From assembly GCF_000006405.1 (NCBI RefSeq), contig NW_003215453.1, positions 35,426-99,425 of the forward strand: a stretch of 64,000 nt of DNA, read 5' to 3'. This stretch comes from Perkinsus marinus ATCC 50983. Its lineage: Eukaryota; Perkinsozoa; Perkinsida; Perkinsidae. Both the position numbers and the translations under genes were made by a program. Positions 55,263 to 64,000 of the stretch are shown piece after piece (the first letter of the stretch is position 1; each line of letters opens with the position of its first letter). The notes below the pieces were generated by a model. The model made no database searches, was not told the DNA's origin, and was given only the letters and a program-made list of their open reading frames with translations.

Positions 55263-57696
55263 TCATCTGTTCCTCCTGCTTAGCCCTCTGTTGCCTCTTC
55301 CTTCGTTCCCTCCTTCCTCGCGTTCTCGCATTAGCTCGATTGCTACCATTGGTGCCTCCCCTGCTCTCTGCTGATTGCAAATTTACCGGACTAATTACAA
55401 CCAGTCCCATCACCCAAACCAACAGCCGTTTCCTACCTGTTATTGTTCCCCTGTCGCCTTTGACGTTTCCTCGCTTGAACTGGCTTCCGATCTTCCCACG
55501 ACTTTCTACCGTTGCGGGATGCGCCCTCAGGAGGTAGCTAAGACACGAAAAACAATCGATGCCGGAATCGAACCGACCACCTTTCCATTCCCAGCACTCA
55601 CGTTATTATCCCTCACATGTGCACCTCCTTCCCTCATAACTAAGCCACTTGCTTTGGCGACACTCGACTTGCTCGGCGAGGTTCCTCCCTTTGCAGTCGG
55701 CATTTCATTCTGCAGAGATTTTTTCGCGCGCCACAAAATTCATAACCACTTGAAATTGTCAATAATCCCACATATTCGACATTCGACCAACCCTAGCATA
55801 TTTATACATCTGAATGATTCGCCGAAAATAATACCACAGAAGGGAAGAACGTCGCCCGACCATTCATCGAACCCGCGCCCGAAACCACCTCACCTCATCA
55901 TGAGAATTAGTCCGGCCTCTCTCCGCCACACCAGATACCCCATCTCTGGCTCGTCTCCACGTAAGGGACCGCTCAGCCGCCAAATAGTCCTGAGCATAGA
56001 ATCTTGAAATCTTGCATTTCCTCAACGCCTACCTGTGCCGTGAATCTACTACTAGGCGGTATCGGCTTATTGGAGCGGATCAGCTGCATGACCAGGTGGT
56101 TGCGCAAACGTCTAAAGGAAACCTTGTGATGTAGCGGAGGAGTGGTATGAGATCAGTACGCATGCACATACCTCTTATACAGGCCTCCCGGATGCCTAAC
56201 ACCAGTCCCCGAGGCAAAGGCCAGTCCGCCACCACCAACTGCCGAGGCGACTCGTGCACCTCTTCTCCTACCCCTCACCGAACCCTCGCCACCAGCCACA
56301 CTGCCTGAACGAACGATTACACACGAGTAAAAACGACCCGAGAGATATCAGCATAATGGATTCGCATTTGCTTTCTGACCACAACGGATCAAATCGCTAT
56401 TGAATCCACCCCAGAACGAAGACTCCTTAATCTCAGCATCTAAACCAATCCGAATCAAATTCCCAAACGAGTACTGAATGATGAAGGGAATAACAGAAAG
56501 TTGGACGAAATAGAAATCTTCATAAATTTCGGCGAAGTTCGATTCCGCTCTCCCCCAATATTCAAGTTTAATTACCTTTCGATCCGCCACCAGCAACACT
56601 CCACCCTCCGGGGCGACGTCTTCGATTCTGCTGTCGCATTTTATCCACCAAAGATTGTATGCTCACTCGGTGCAAATGGGCCGCGCATCGGCGCTCTGTT
56701 TGATTGAGGCCATATCTAATCCCGCACAGGTTCAATCTCGGCACATCACATTTTCGAATTACAATTTCCCAGTTCCCGGCGGTCTCCACTCCTTATTCCC
56801 ACTTGCACAATCCGTCCACGCAGTCGGCTTACCTCCACCACATCCGTCATCATCAGCTCCTCGAGGGCCACCGATCACCCGTGGGAATGGCTGAGCACGT
56901 AACATTCACGGATACCACTCGCGAGGTCCCAGGTTCGACCCACCACATGGAAAGTTTCTTTAGCCCCTTTAAAGCGTCTCGGCGGCACCACCATCCGATG
57001 ACCACCTCCACCCTTCTCCTTCTTCATGTCCAACACCTTCCAAAGATACGACTATTTTTGAAGTCTATCCAGCTGGAATTAATAGTTTCCTCACTACTAC
57101 ACGTATTACAACAAAAACTTCCCAAAATTTCATCAACATGCACCACAGTTGACCATGCGCCTATTTTCCAACAATGCGCGGGTATCTTTGCGCAGCCGGA
57201 AGATTCTCCATCCCATTACCTCTTTCCAATACTGCGTGCACTCCGCAGCATCCAACTTAGTAATCGCCGGCCGTACCAATCCATTCACAGTCAGTAACGG
57301 GCCCGAATTTCTAAACCAAACAACACACCTATTCCTCATCGCCACAACCGCGCTCGCCCATCTAATCGATTATCCAAAATATCGTCTACCATCTTACTGC
57401 AAATCCATAGCGGCAAAGTCTCTTTCCTTTTTACTCCGCAACCTTATGTATGCTTCCCAGTTATTACCACCTCTATCTGATAAAATAATAAAATACCACT
57501 ACCGGGGATCGAACCCGAGACCTTCCGCATAATAACCAAACTCACCTCCTATCGGAGGGCGAATGTCAACATGCTGCGTCACTGTACTATGCCCTGCCCA
57601 TTGCCGCAACTGCAGCAAACTAACCGGTGGTAATCCAGTTAAATGAAGCAACTGCGAAAAGCGCGCGCGCCCGATCGATCGATTGATTACATTCAT
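55263..57696 (-). CDS. unidentified gene with four or more tRNA-like introns
   Basis: No family recognised. Minus-strand exons: LLHLTGLPPVSLLQLRQWAG near 57650; WEAYIRLRSKKERDFAAMDL (from 57476); LDAAECTQYWKE near 57240; VVPPRRFKGAKETF and FPRVIGGPRGADDDG near 56990-56850; FGNLIRIGLDAEIKESSFWG near 56440; VSFRRLRNHLVMQLIRSNKP then DYLAAERSLTWRRARDGVSG (56120-55895); and an Arg/Ala-rich end near 55530-55270. Introns at 57477-57545, 55538-55601, about 56870-56930, 56735 and 55815-55895 all carry T-loop-like motifs, and 55990-56032 carries the other element. Two genes rather than one is possible. Confidence 0.45.
55538..55601 (-). repeat. intron with sense tRNA 3'-half-like element
   Basis: A 64-nt GTGAGTGCTG...CTTAG intron. 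Reading 5' to 3': AAAGGTG, GTCGG, TTCGATT, CCGGC, ATCGATT, G, TTTTT. The five-pair T-stem is complete (one G-T), followed by exactly seven bases, one base and T5. The T-run also serves as the pyrimidine tract before the 3' splice site. Confidence 0.75.
55990..56032 (-). repeat. 43-nt intron carrying GAGGAAATGCAAGATT element
   Basis: GTAGGCGTTGAGGAAATGCA, then AGATTTCAAGATTCTATGCTCAG. Removal joins PIPPSSRFTAQ to DYLAAERSL in frame. It has the same length (43 nt) and core as the channel intron at 46731-46773. Confidence 0.8.
57477..57545 (-). repeat. intron with sense tRNA 3'-half-like element
   Basis: A 69-nt GTGAGTTTGG...TATCAG intron that joins DIRPPIG to RGGNNWEAY. It contains GCGGAAGGTC, TCGGG, TTCGATC, CCCGG, TAGTGGT, A, TTTT: variable loop, perfect five-pair T-stem (one G-T), seven bases, discriminator and T-run. 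The upstream TTTGG and GCGGA can pair over four positions around TTATTAT, an anticodon-arm-like hairpin. Confidence 0.8.
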
Positions 57697-57777
57697 TCAC
57701 TCACCGAAAGTTTCCTTATAACCGATGGCACTTCCTGTTGAATCTTCTCATTCTAAAAATACACAAAAAATAAAATT

Positions 57778-60224
57778 TCAGCTCAGAAAAATTCCAGACA
57801 GCCTCACTGTATCAGCATAACTAAATATATCATCCTGGGGTTTTGGCGCCACCCCCGCGCCGTACTGTGTATCCGATTCACTCTCCGACCCCGAAGAAGA
57901 CGGCGACGATGATGACGAGGATGAGGATGAGGAAGAAGAACTGGAGCTATCGGACGACGACGAGGAGGAGGAGGAAGAGGAGGAAGATTCATCGTCCCCA
58001 CTCGAGGAGATTGATGTTGATGATGAACTGACGCGTGCAGATAATGTCAAATTAGAAGAGGACGAACTTTCGGCGGACGGCACTGCAGCTGAAACGAAAA
58101 GACATATGAATATTCATATCCTCACATTTTTATGAATGATAAGTTTTATAGATCGCCCGACGTCATGCCGTATGGTTCCTAAAGCGGTTTTATTTTGGGA
58201 TTTTTTCATGGTAGAAGATGCGAAACAGTTGAGAATCGGTCCGATAAAATACAGTACGCGACATGTAAGACGCGCAATCCTTATCAGATAGTTTTTCCTA
58301 CATCACATTTAGAGCTAATTCCTGTATCAAACATCTCAGATATACATCGATACTGAAATCGAAGCCGCGCATTCAAACGCTAAAAAAATTTCAACCCCCT
58401 GCGCGCATATACCTCCATAATTCTCTGATGCCGTTATCGATGGATCATCATAATCGACCTTCCGCCTCTTCCGATCATCTTCCTCCCGCACCTCCTTCCC
58501 GGGTGGCGGTACCGTACTAGTGCTACCCTCGGATCTAAAAACACCCCTGCCGGGGATCGAACCAGGGACCTCCGCTCACCTCGGTTCTTCATCATCAACT
58601 ATTGTCCACTTCGTCGGATCGAATCCCTCTGCATACGCGTGATGATTGTCGATCTTATTCACGTTCTTCGCTCTGACAACCGAAAGGTCCCCGGATCGAT
58701 CCCATCACCCCGCATTTTTACCTATAATATGTTTCCCGCAAAAACCTAAATTTCCCCCCAGTGATTACTCTCAGACGCCGCCCGTCCGAGCGGATCTCCC
58801 AATCTTTTGGCCATCTCCCTAAAAATTAATTGATAATGGAAAAGTTGCATAAAATCCTAAAGACGAATGAAAAACGACTTGGATATTAACCATTGCGCAC
58901 AAATTTTTCACCCGAAATTTTTGGAATTTTCTCTACATGCTTCAAAACGGACAGGAAATCCAAAAACGTTATAAATTTTGCATAAACGGTAAGTCTGTAG
59001 AAAAGCATATCTAATGTAAATACAAAGTAGACTAATTTACCATCCAATTGCCTCTTCGCCGTCCGGGCTTCTTCCTCCGTATTATATTCCACAAAACAGT
59101 ATGCAAGATTCACACCTGACACACGGCGACGCAGGTTCGATCCCTGCACCTGTTATTTTTAGTCACCTGTTCGTGGATGGTTTGGAATCGCAATATAATC
59201 AACTGTAACAGCAAAACCAAACTTCTCACCAGAAGCCACACTCTCTGAAACAAACACTCATGCAAACTCGTTTTTCCATTCTCCAATTTTCAATATTCAA
59301 ACTCCGACTTCTACTGAAAAGGCGATGCAGGAGTCGATATAGCGAACGCCCCCCAGGCAGTGATCACTCTATAGGACGCAATAAGCAACTACTGATATGC
59401 GTGAGTAGAGCGAAAGTGATATCCATCGATCGGATTAGCGATAGGACCACAAGACCTTTCGTTGTCGCCGTCGTCTATGAGGATATTAATTCATCCCTCT
59501 TCATCTTGCAAATCTTGCATTTCCTCAACGCCATGTTATTACTGATCATTTCCCTGTCAACATTATATGGTAAATTTTCCATATAAATAGTCCGTCTCTC
59601 GAAATCGGCGACTTGTCCATCGATTATGATATTGCCCAGCATCGGATAAAGCCGGAAATTACGACTCACATACCTTTTCCCCCTGAATAATGGAAAATCT
59701 TCGCCGTGCGCAAGATACTTTTTCCTACCCCTTCTCACTCCATACCAATACCTCACTATTATCAATAGCAGCGAGCAACTCCGTTTCAGTGCATCTGGAA
59801 AAATATAACTATTTTTCCGAAATTATTATTGTCATTTACCCTAATTTTCGCAGTTCACCCCAACTCATAATATCATCAATCGCGACCCACGGTTGGCCGT
59901 CCCCCTGTATATCGCGCTGCGCTAATTCCTCCGTAATATAACGATCTCGACGGAGATTCGCATCCGAGAACTGAACAACAATAGCAACAATTGGACCTGA
60001 TCCGTATCTTGCATGCATGAACCTAAGATACTCACATAGAATTCCACTTGCTCTTGTATTTTTTCCAATCTGTTCATCTGTGCTCCTATAGAAGTAGCAA
60101 CACTCCTCGACCGACTCGCCCGATGGTGATGCCTTCGACTATGACGACCCGTCGAAGGTATCTTTAGGTCCCCTCTACCAAGATTCAAACGAGGTTCATT
60201 CCTGTCCACTTGCATCACCACCAA
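57778..60224 (-). CDS. La-related protein, LARP7 type (La motif plus RRM)
   Basis: An RNA-binding protein. An N-terminal exon from Met at 60224 ends MNRLEKIQEQVEFY. It joins to the La motif FSDANLRRDRYITEELAQRD and WVAIDDIMSWGELRKL. An RRM follows: RRTIYMENLPYNVDREM (RNP2), VDYIAIPNHPRTG, and NLAYCFVEYNTEEEARTAKR (RNP1). Later exons give EMAKRLGDPLGRAASESNHW, IDNHHAYAEGFDPTKWTIVD, EGSTSTVPPPGKEVREEDDR then KRRKVDYDD, and, after an intron of about 330 nt, a Ser-rich C-terminus ending at 57778. The La plus RRM order with a conserved IYMENLP matches LARP7, which protects pol III RNAs such as 7SK or telomerase RNA. The downstream RRM2-like domain was not identified. Confidence 0.72.
58535..58579 (-). 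repeat. LARP7-like gene intron, sense tRNA-like element
   Basis: 45 nt: GTGAGCGGAGGTC, CCTGG, TTCGATC, CCCGG, CAGGGGT, G, TTTTTAG. The whole intron is essentially the tRNA-like piece, with the 5' splice site just before the variable loop and the oligo-T run directly forming the 3' splice site. Exon reading continues from VDDEEP to SEGSTSTVPPP. Confidence 0.85.
58666..58721 (-). repeat. LARP7-like gene intron, antisense tRNA-like element
   Basis: 56 nt GTAAAAATGC...GCGAAG. On the plus strand: CCGAAAGGTC, CCCGG, ATCGATC, CCATC, ACCCCGC, A, TTTTT. It is opposite in orientation to the neighbouring intron at 58535-58579, so the oligo-T run is an A-run at the 5' splice site. It shares TTCGCTCT and CCGAAAGGTC with 27468-27514. 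Confidence 0.75.
59116..59166 (-). repeat. LARP7-like gene intron, antisense tRNA-like element
   Basis: 51 nt GTGACTAAAAATAAC...TGTCAG. It joins IPNHPRTG to VNLAYCFVEY inside the RRM, so its limits are firm. On the plus strand: GCAGG, TTCGATC, CCTGC (perfect stem), ACCTGTT, A, TTTTT. Confidence 0.85.
59505..59542 (-). repeat. probable LARP7-like gene intron with GAGGAAATGCAAGATT element
   Basis: GTAATAACATGGCGTTGAGG, then AAATGCAAGATTTGCAAG, about 38 nt, just after NLPYNVDREM in the RRM. The 3' limit is not fixed because the next exon was not resolved. Confidence 0.55.
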
Positions 60225-61170
60225 ACAACCGAATAAACATACGATCCAGAATCAAATTAACTACAGAAAAAATAAAATGAAGCCAACACGAGTGACAAGG
60301 AACCTCTGTTAAACCCTTCAACATCCGAATACCATCCATAGCCCAACATGCGAGATGATTCAAACCAGCTTGGAACTATGTAATAGAGAAAGATATCTCC
60401 TTACGCACTGTGAAGATTTTTCAAACAACGATCCCCGTACATATTTGCATGTCCACTCATCACTGTGGACATACAAATCCTCAGCAGAAATCCTAATGAA
60501 ACCGGGCCCCAACACGTGGAAATGCCACTCCTGGGATTCGAACCAGGGACGGTCGATATAAAAAGCCACACACAGACGCTACCCCGATCACACCAAACAA
60601 TGCAGTGGTAAACAGACCGGACCGAACGGAGATGAGATGAATGAAACTAGCCCCTCATGAGAGCTGTTTTCTGATAGCGTGTATACTTGATAAAGAAGTA
60701 AAGCGAAATTTTCACCCGAGAAAAACATTCAAAATTTTTCCACCACCCCTCTCCCATAAAACCTGTCAACTACAACTCACATCTGCTGATCAGAAACGAT
60801 ACATGAAAACCGTCAAATCAATTTCCACACTTGCGCGTGCGTGCAAATAATTATCCAGAATCACTCATAAAAATGGTCTAATTTTGCCCAGTAATAATTC
60901 CTCCAACATTCCAAGAGGAAGGCCCATCACACTGTCGCTTCCCCCTTCAATTTTCCTCACAAACTGAGGAAATGCAAGATCGAGCAAGATTGCAAGATTC
61001 GCCCCATCCACTCACTGGTCCCATAACATCATCTATACAGAAACTCCCGGCACAACGATACACCAAACTGTGTGGGTCAGCGACTATCGCGTCGATGAAA
61101 TGCTCGCGGATGGGATTGAACCTGTGCGGGTTTTCACACCACGGGTGTCAAAGCGATAATGACGAAATTA
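60225..61170 (-). other. possible 5' exons or a small gene; two intron elements
   Basis: An exon-like minus-strand reading (ISAEDLYVHSDEWTCKYVRG, 60490-60360) follows a possible intron containing CTGG, TTCGAAT, CCCAG, GAGTGGC, A, TTT at 60525-60557. At 60963-60999 the plus strand carries CTGAGGAAATGCAAGAT with GCAAGATTGCAAGATTC. At about 61109-61130 there is a further T-loop-like motif (minus strand ACAGGTTCAATCCC). No domain recognised. Confidence 0.3.
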
Positions 61171-62270
61171 GAGTCTGGGGATCTTCCTCAACTTTATCGT
61201 TGCCGAGAACTTCTGAATAGAAATTTGATTGTCGAGCAAGTGTAATCCAAAAGAACTTGAAGAAACCTTTGGAAAGCAAACAATACTAAATTCAGGTCTC
61301 AGATGCGAAAGTATTCCCAGAAATTGTCGCTCCTGAACGAGTGAGAAAGTATACACACCGTCATTTACGATGATAGTTTTGAGAGTATTTGAAACCCCCT
61401 GTTTGTACACTCTTATCCCGAATGGTGTGTAATCTCTCATAATGTAAACCAAACATTATCACCATGTGATCGCCTTATGGCATCCAACTGCTCTTGTGCC
61501 ATTCAGACAATCCACCACTACAATAGCTGTCCACGTTATAACTCCCTTACCCTGAGCGTAGTCCTTTATAAACCTACAACGACGACAACTATACTCCGAA
61601 TAGGAAGCGCCGACACTACGCTCACGTATACTTCAGAACTTTATAGGGAACGACTAATTTTCCCACCAAACTTCCATCATCAAAGAAACAAAATAATTTT
61701 GTTGTCGTTGAGTCCCGACCCACATCATCGTAATAGTCACCTTCTGGCTTCCTCTGAGCCTTCCGGTTTCTCACGCAATTCATCTTCACAAACTGCCACC
61801 TGTAAAACGGCAGAATCGAACCCGGGACCTTCCACTGGTCAATCATGAACAATTACAGACTCAACTACCCACTCTATGTCTTCTTCCTCACCTGATCCCC
61901 ACATAACAAAACGACATCCAAACCCTTCAACTGACGCTCCAGCACATCAGCCTTGCCGCAAGCGACCGCAACACATGTTTCCTAAGACAACAAATCCTAT
62001 GTATCCTCCAGTCGTATCTCCCGACCTCAGGTGAATCTTTCCGAAACGCTTTCTCATCAATATCGGGATCCATAGTCGCTATGTATCGAGAGCCACTCAT
62101 ATCCAATACCTTCCGCCTGCCCAGTGATTGACTCCCTGATAACATCAACGCACTGTGAAGATTTTGTGTCGAAATTCTGCATTATTATTACCCAACACTA
62201 CATCATTATATTTCAACCACTCCTTCAACCTAGTCGATGCTTCCGGCAGAGGAAACCTCAAAGCCGACAT
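61171..62270 (-). CDS. unidentified gene, several exons
   Basis: Not recognised. A likely start is MSALRFPLPEASTRLKEWLK at 62270. Further exons read RRKVLDMSGSRYIATMDPDI then DEKAFRKDSPE, TCVAVACGKADVLERQLKGL, EEEDIEWVVES joined across the 57-nt intron 61800-61856 to VAVCEDELREKPEGSEEA, and a C-terminal exon DYTPFGIRVYKQGVSNTLKT, then QERQFLGILSHLRPEFSIVC, ending near 61171. The intron with the tRNA-like piece is well supported by frame; other joints are tentative. Confidence 0.45.
61800..61856 (-). repeat. intron with sense tRNA-like element
   Basis: 57 nt GTAATTGTTC...TTTTACAG. It contains AGTGGAAGGTC, CCGGG, TTCGATT, CTGCC, GTTTTACAG. The T-stem is degenerate and the acceptor strand is missing: the T-run follows the T-arm almost directly. 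Removal keeps DIEWVVES and VAVCEDE in frame. Confidence 0.7.
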
Positions 62271-64000
62271 TTCCCAAGAAGTAGCTCACAGAGTGCTAAT
62301 GCAGGATCAATGTCTCTGAATACCAGCAGGAGAACAATACCCGGTCTATATATGGCTACAACTACCCTCAACAAGACGGTTCGAAGATGTCGGCAACACA
62401 ACTGGCTAAGACCTTTTTCCCCGTGGGAACAGAATGATACGCTCAAGTCTGGCATAGCCTATTATAGTATAATCAGTATACGAGTCACAAGTGAAATGTT
62501 CATTAACCTTAACCAGTTGAATAAACATATTGGAACCGCAGAAGGACGGGGGGAACATACCACGCACTTGAGAAATTCATTGACCTCGCTCGCCCGACAG
62601 TTTCGGTATATCACTTCCAATTAATACTTCTATGCTTCAATTTCAGGGGAGGACATCTAGATTATCTCCATTTGAGTGGCTTCACAACACCCTAGTTTAT
62701 TGACCTTCGTGGTTGACTTGGTGTTATAACTAGGATGTTGTATATAGGAGATAAAGTTTAGAAGCGCCACGGGTTTGATAAACCAGTGGCAACCACCCAA
62801 ACCTCCATATTACTGAACACAATATAGGTGGTTACAGTAAATCCGTAAATAAGGAGTTGAATGAAGGTCCATTTACATCGTGCGTGATTCTGTCCCTCAA
62901 TGTCATGCGAATCCTGTACTTGGGTAATTTGTTGTCGAACATCACTCTCGATAGAGTCAGTCGGAAATGATATTGTATACTCTTGACACCCCGATGGTCA
63001 ATTTGGAAGCATGACTGAGAGAAGCATCTCTCACTCTTACCTTACGATGTTCGCTAGCAAAGAAGAGCATGGGTGCAGAGTGCACAACTATGGGATCTTA
63101 ACTTGAGGTTGAAGCTAGTTGATAATTTTATGAATATGATTGTGATAGATTCTCTGGATTCCTTTGGCCAGGGCCTTGATTCCCTAATGATTAGCAACAT
63201 CGTGATCGTGAGCAACAGCAGACGTGTCGGCAGCTCTCAACCTTACAGCTGATGCCCTGTCGGGTATCGATCCGTCACCGAACTCTCGACAGGTCGTACG
63301 ACTACGTCTACTCAAGATAGGTGACTTGGTGATGGAGTGAATCCGGGACGTCGACGCTTTCATGGGAAGGTCCTTCACTGGTCCAAGTTGGACCGTCCAA
63401 CAAGTACTTGACGAGTCTACTTATGAGCTTAAAGCTTGTAGGTAGAATCGACGATTCTACGCAAAGTTCTGAGCTTTGCGAAGGCACTGTTCAAGTTTCA
63501 GGGAATGTGCGGAAGTATTTCGGCAAATCCCACGAAATGAACCTCATTGGTATGCCGAATATCCACCATATTTAACCCATTCTCGATATTACTGCCGATC
63601 TTACAGGGGGAAGAGATGATACTATTCGGCAGCCATTCAAACATATGACGTTCGCTCTGTGCAGAATTTATGGGAACGTTACGTCTTGAACCGATGAATG
63701 GCTTGCACTCCATTGGAGCGACTCCAACAACGTTGGGTAGGCGTTGAGGTGGGACGAGTAACTCATCATGAGTGGAATTTGATCAGCTACGGCTGCACTA
63801 CCATGGCGTTCCTTTCCCTACTAAACCAGTCATCATCGATTCAAAATCCCCAACTGACACAATCTCACGATGACACTCCGTCTTGACGCAAGATTCTTGA
63901 GGAAAAGTTAGAGAATAAACCTTCGTTTCGCCCCCCCCCATGTGGCCGTCGGTTCGTCGTTCCAAAGTAACTCATCCTACAACGTGTCTTTTGCAACAAT
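62271..64000. other. mostly no gene; one exon candidate
   Basis: At about 63212-63340 the plus strand reads ADVSAALNLTADALSGIDPS then RQVVRLRLLKIGDLVME, which is exon-like but isolated. An imperfect inverted repeat spans 62655-62762. A C-run lies near 63930. The rest shows only short frames. Confidence 0.35.
62655..62762. repeat. imperfect inverted repeat
   Basis: TCTAGATTATCTCC (62655) pairs imperfectly with GGAGATAAAGTTTAGA (62747-62762), and inside it CAACACCCTAGTTTA (62684) pairs with TAACTAGGATGTTG (62727). The loop is about 27 bases. It resembles a decayed foldback element. Confidence 0.6.

Noticed and set aside
56655-57532. Long plus-strand open frames
   Set aside because: Minus-strand exons join in frame across several well-formed introns here; the plus frames show no motif and run through those introns.
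57843-58090. Plus-strand acidic Asp/Glu exon
   Set aside because: It is the complement of the Ser-rich C-terminus of the minus-strand LARP7-like gene, which follows a pyrimidine-rich CAG acceptor. This is not fully excluded.
5432-61856. Complete tRNA genes at the TTCGA motifs
   Set aside because: No copy has a D-arm/A box and a 5' acceptor strand complementary to its 3' strand within 60-100 bp, and several upstream sequences are protein-coding exons.

Overview
The window reads as nuclear DNA of an intron-dense unicellular eukaryote. Conserved eukaryotic proteins can be rebuilt only by joining many short exons across small GT-AG introns (about 22-100 nt, most 30-65), and TAA, TAG and TGA all act as stops. 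An alveolate of the perkinsid/dinoflagellate type would fit the introns, the CCCH and EF-hand proteins and the LARP7-like protein, but this is inference from gene content only. The first 20 kb is unusually rich in GAT/ATC and TAG/CTA trinucleotide runs, which supply both poly-Ser/Asp tracts and intron sequence.

Layout. 0-9 kb: a membrane protein gene cut by the window edge, a long coiled-coil gene (-), a Fes1/HspBP1 Hsp70 exchange factor (+), a GINS subunit SLD5 gene (+), then a perfect 201-bp direct repeat flanking a PIF1/Helitron-type helicase fragment. 9-22 kb: a run of minus-strand genes comprising GPI transamidase subunit GAA1, a type II membrane protein, a small polytopic protein, the NatC acetyltransferase NAA30, a RING protein, a PIG-X/Pbn1-like protein and a charged coiled-coil protein. 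22-31 kb: a DTD2/ATD-like D-aminoacyl-tRNA deacylase carrying an insert that resembles the CysRS C-terminal tail, a membrane RING-H2 protein, another coiled-coil gene, unidentified exons and a calmodulin-like gene. 31-36 kb: two head-to-tail MFS transporter paralogs. 37-44 kb: a CCCH zinc-finger gene with a 20-copy 33-bp coding minisatellite, and a Lys/Arg-rich nuclear-type protein. 45-51 kb: a single-domain voltage-gated cation channel with C-terminal EF-hands, a PX-domain gene and a Thr-rich gene. 51-56 kb: unidentified exons, ribosomal protein uS14 (RPS29) and little else. 55-62 kb: minus-strand genes including a La-motif plus RRM protein of LARP7 type.

The most notable signal is inside introns. 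At least eight introns whose ends are fixed by reading frame carry a piece shaped like the 3' half of a tRNA: an AGGTC-like variable loop, a T-stem and TTCGA loop, a 7-nt acceptor strand, a discriminator base and often an oligo-T run. It occurs in both orientations and no matching 5' half was seen. A second short element (core GAGGAAATGCAAGATT) recurs in other introns of about 38-43 nt, also in both orientations. Together they look like two families of introner-like insertions. All splice sites here come from reading-frame and homology logic by eye, without transcript data.
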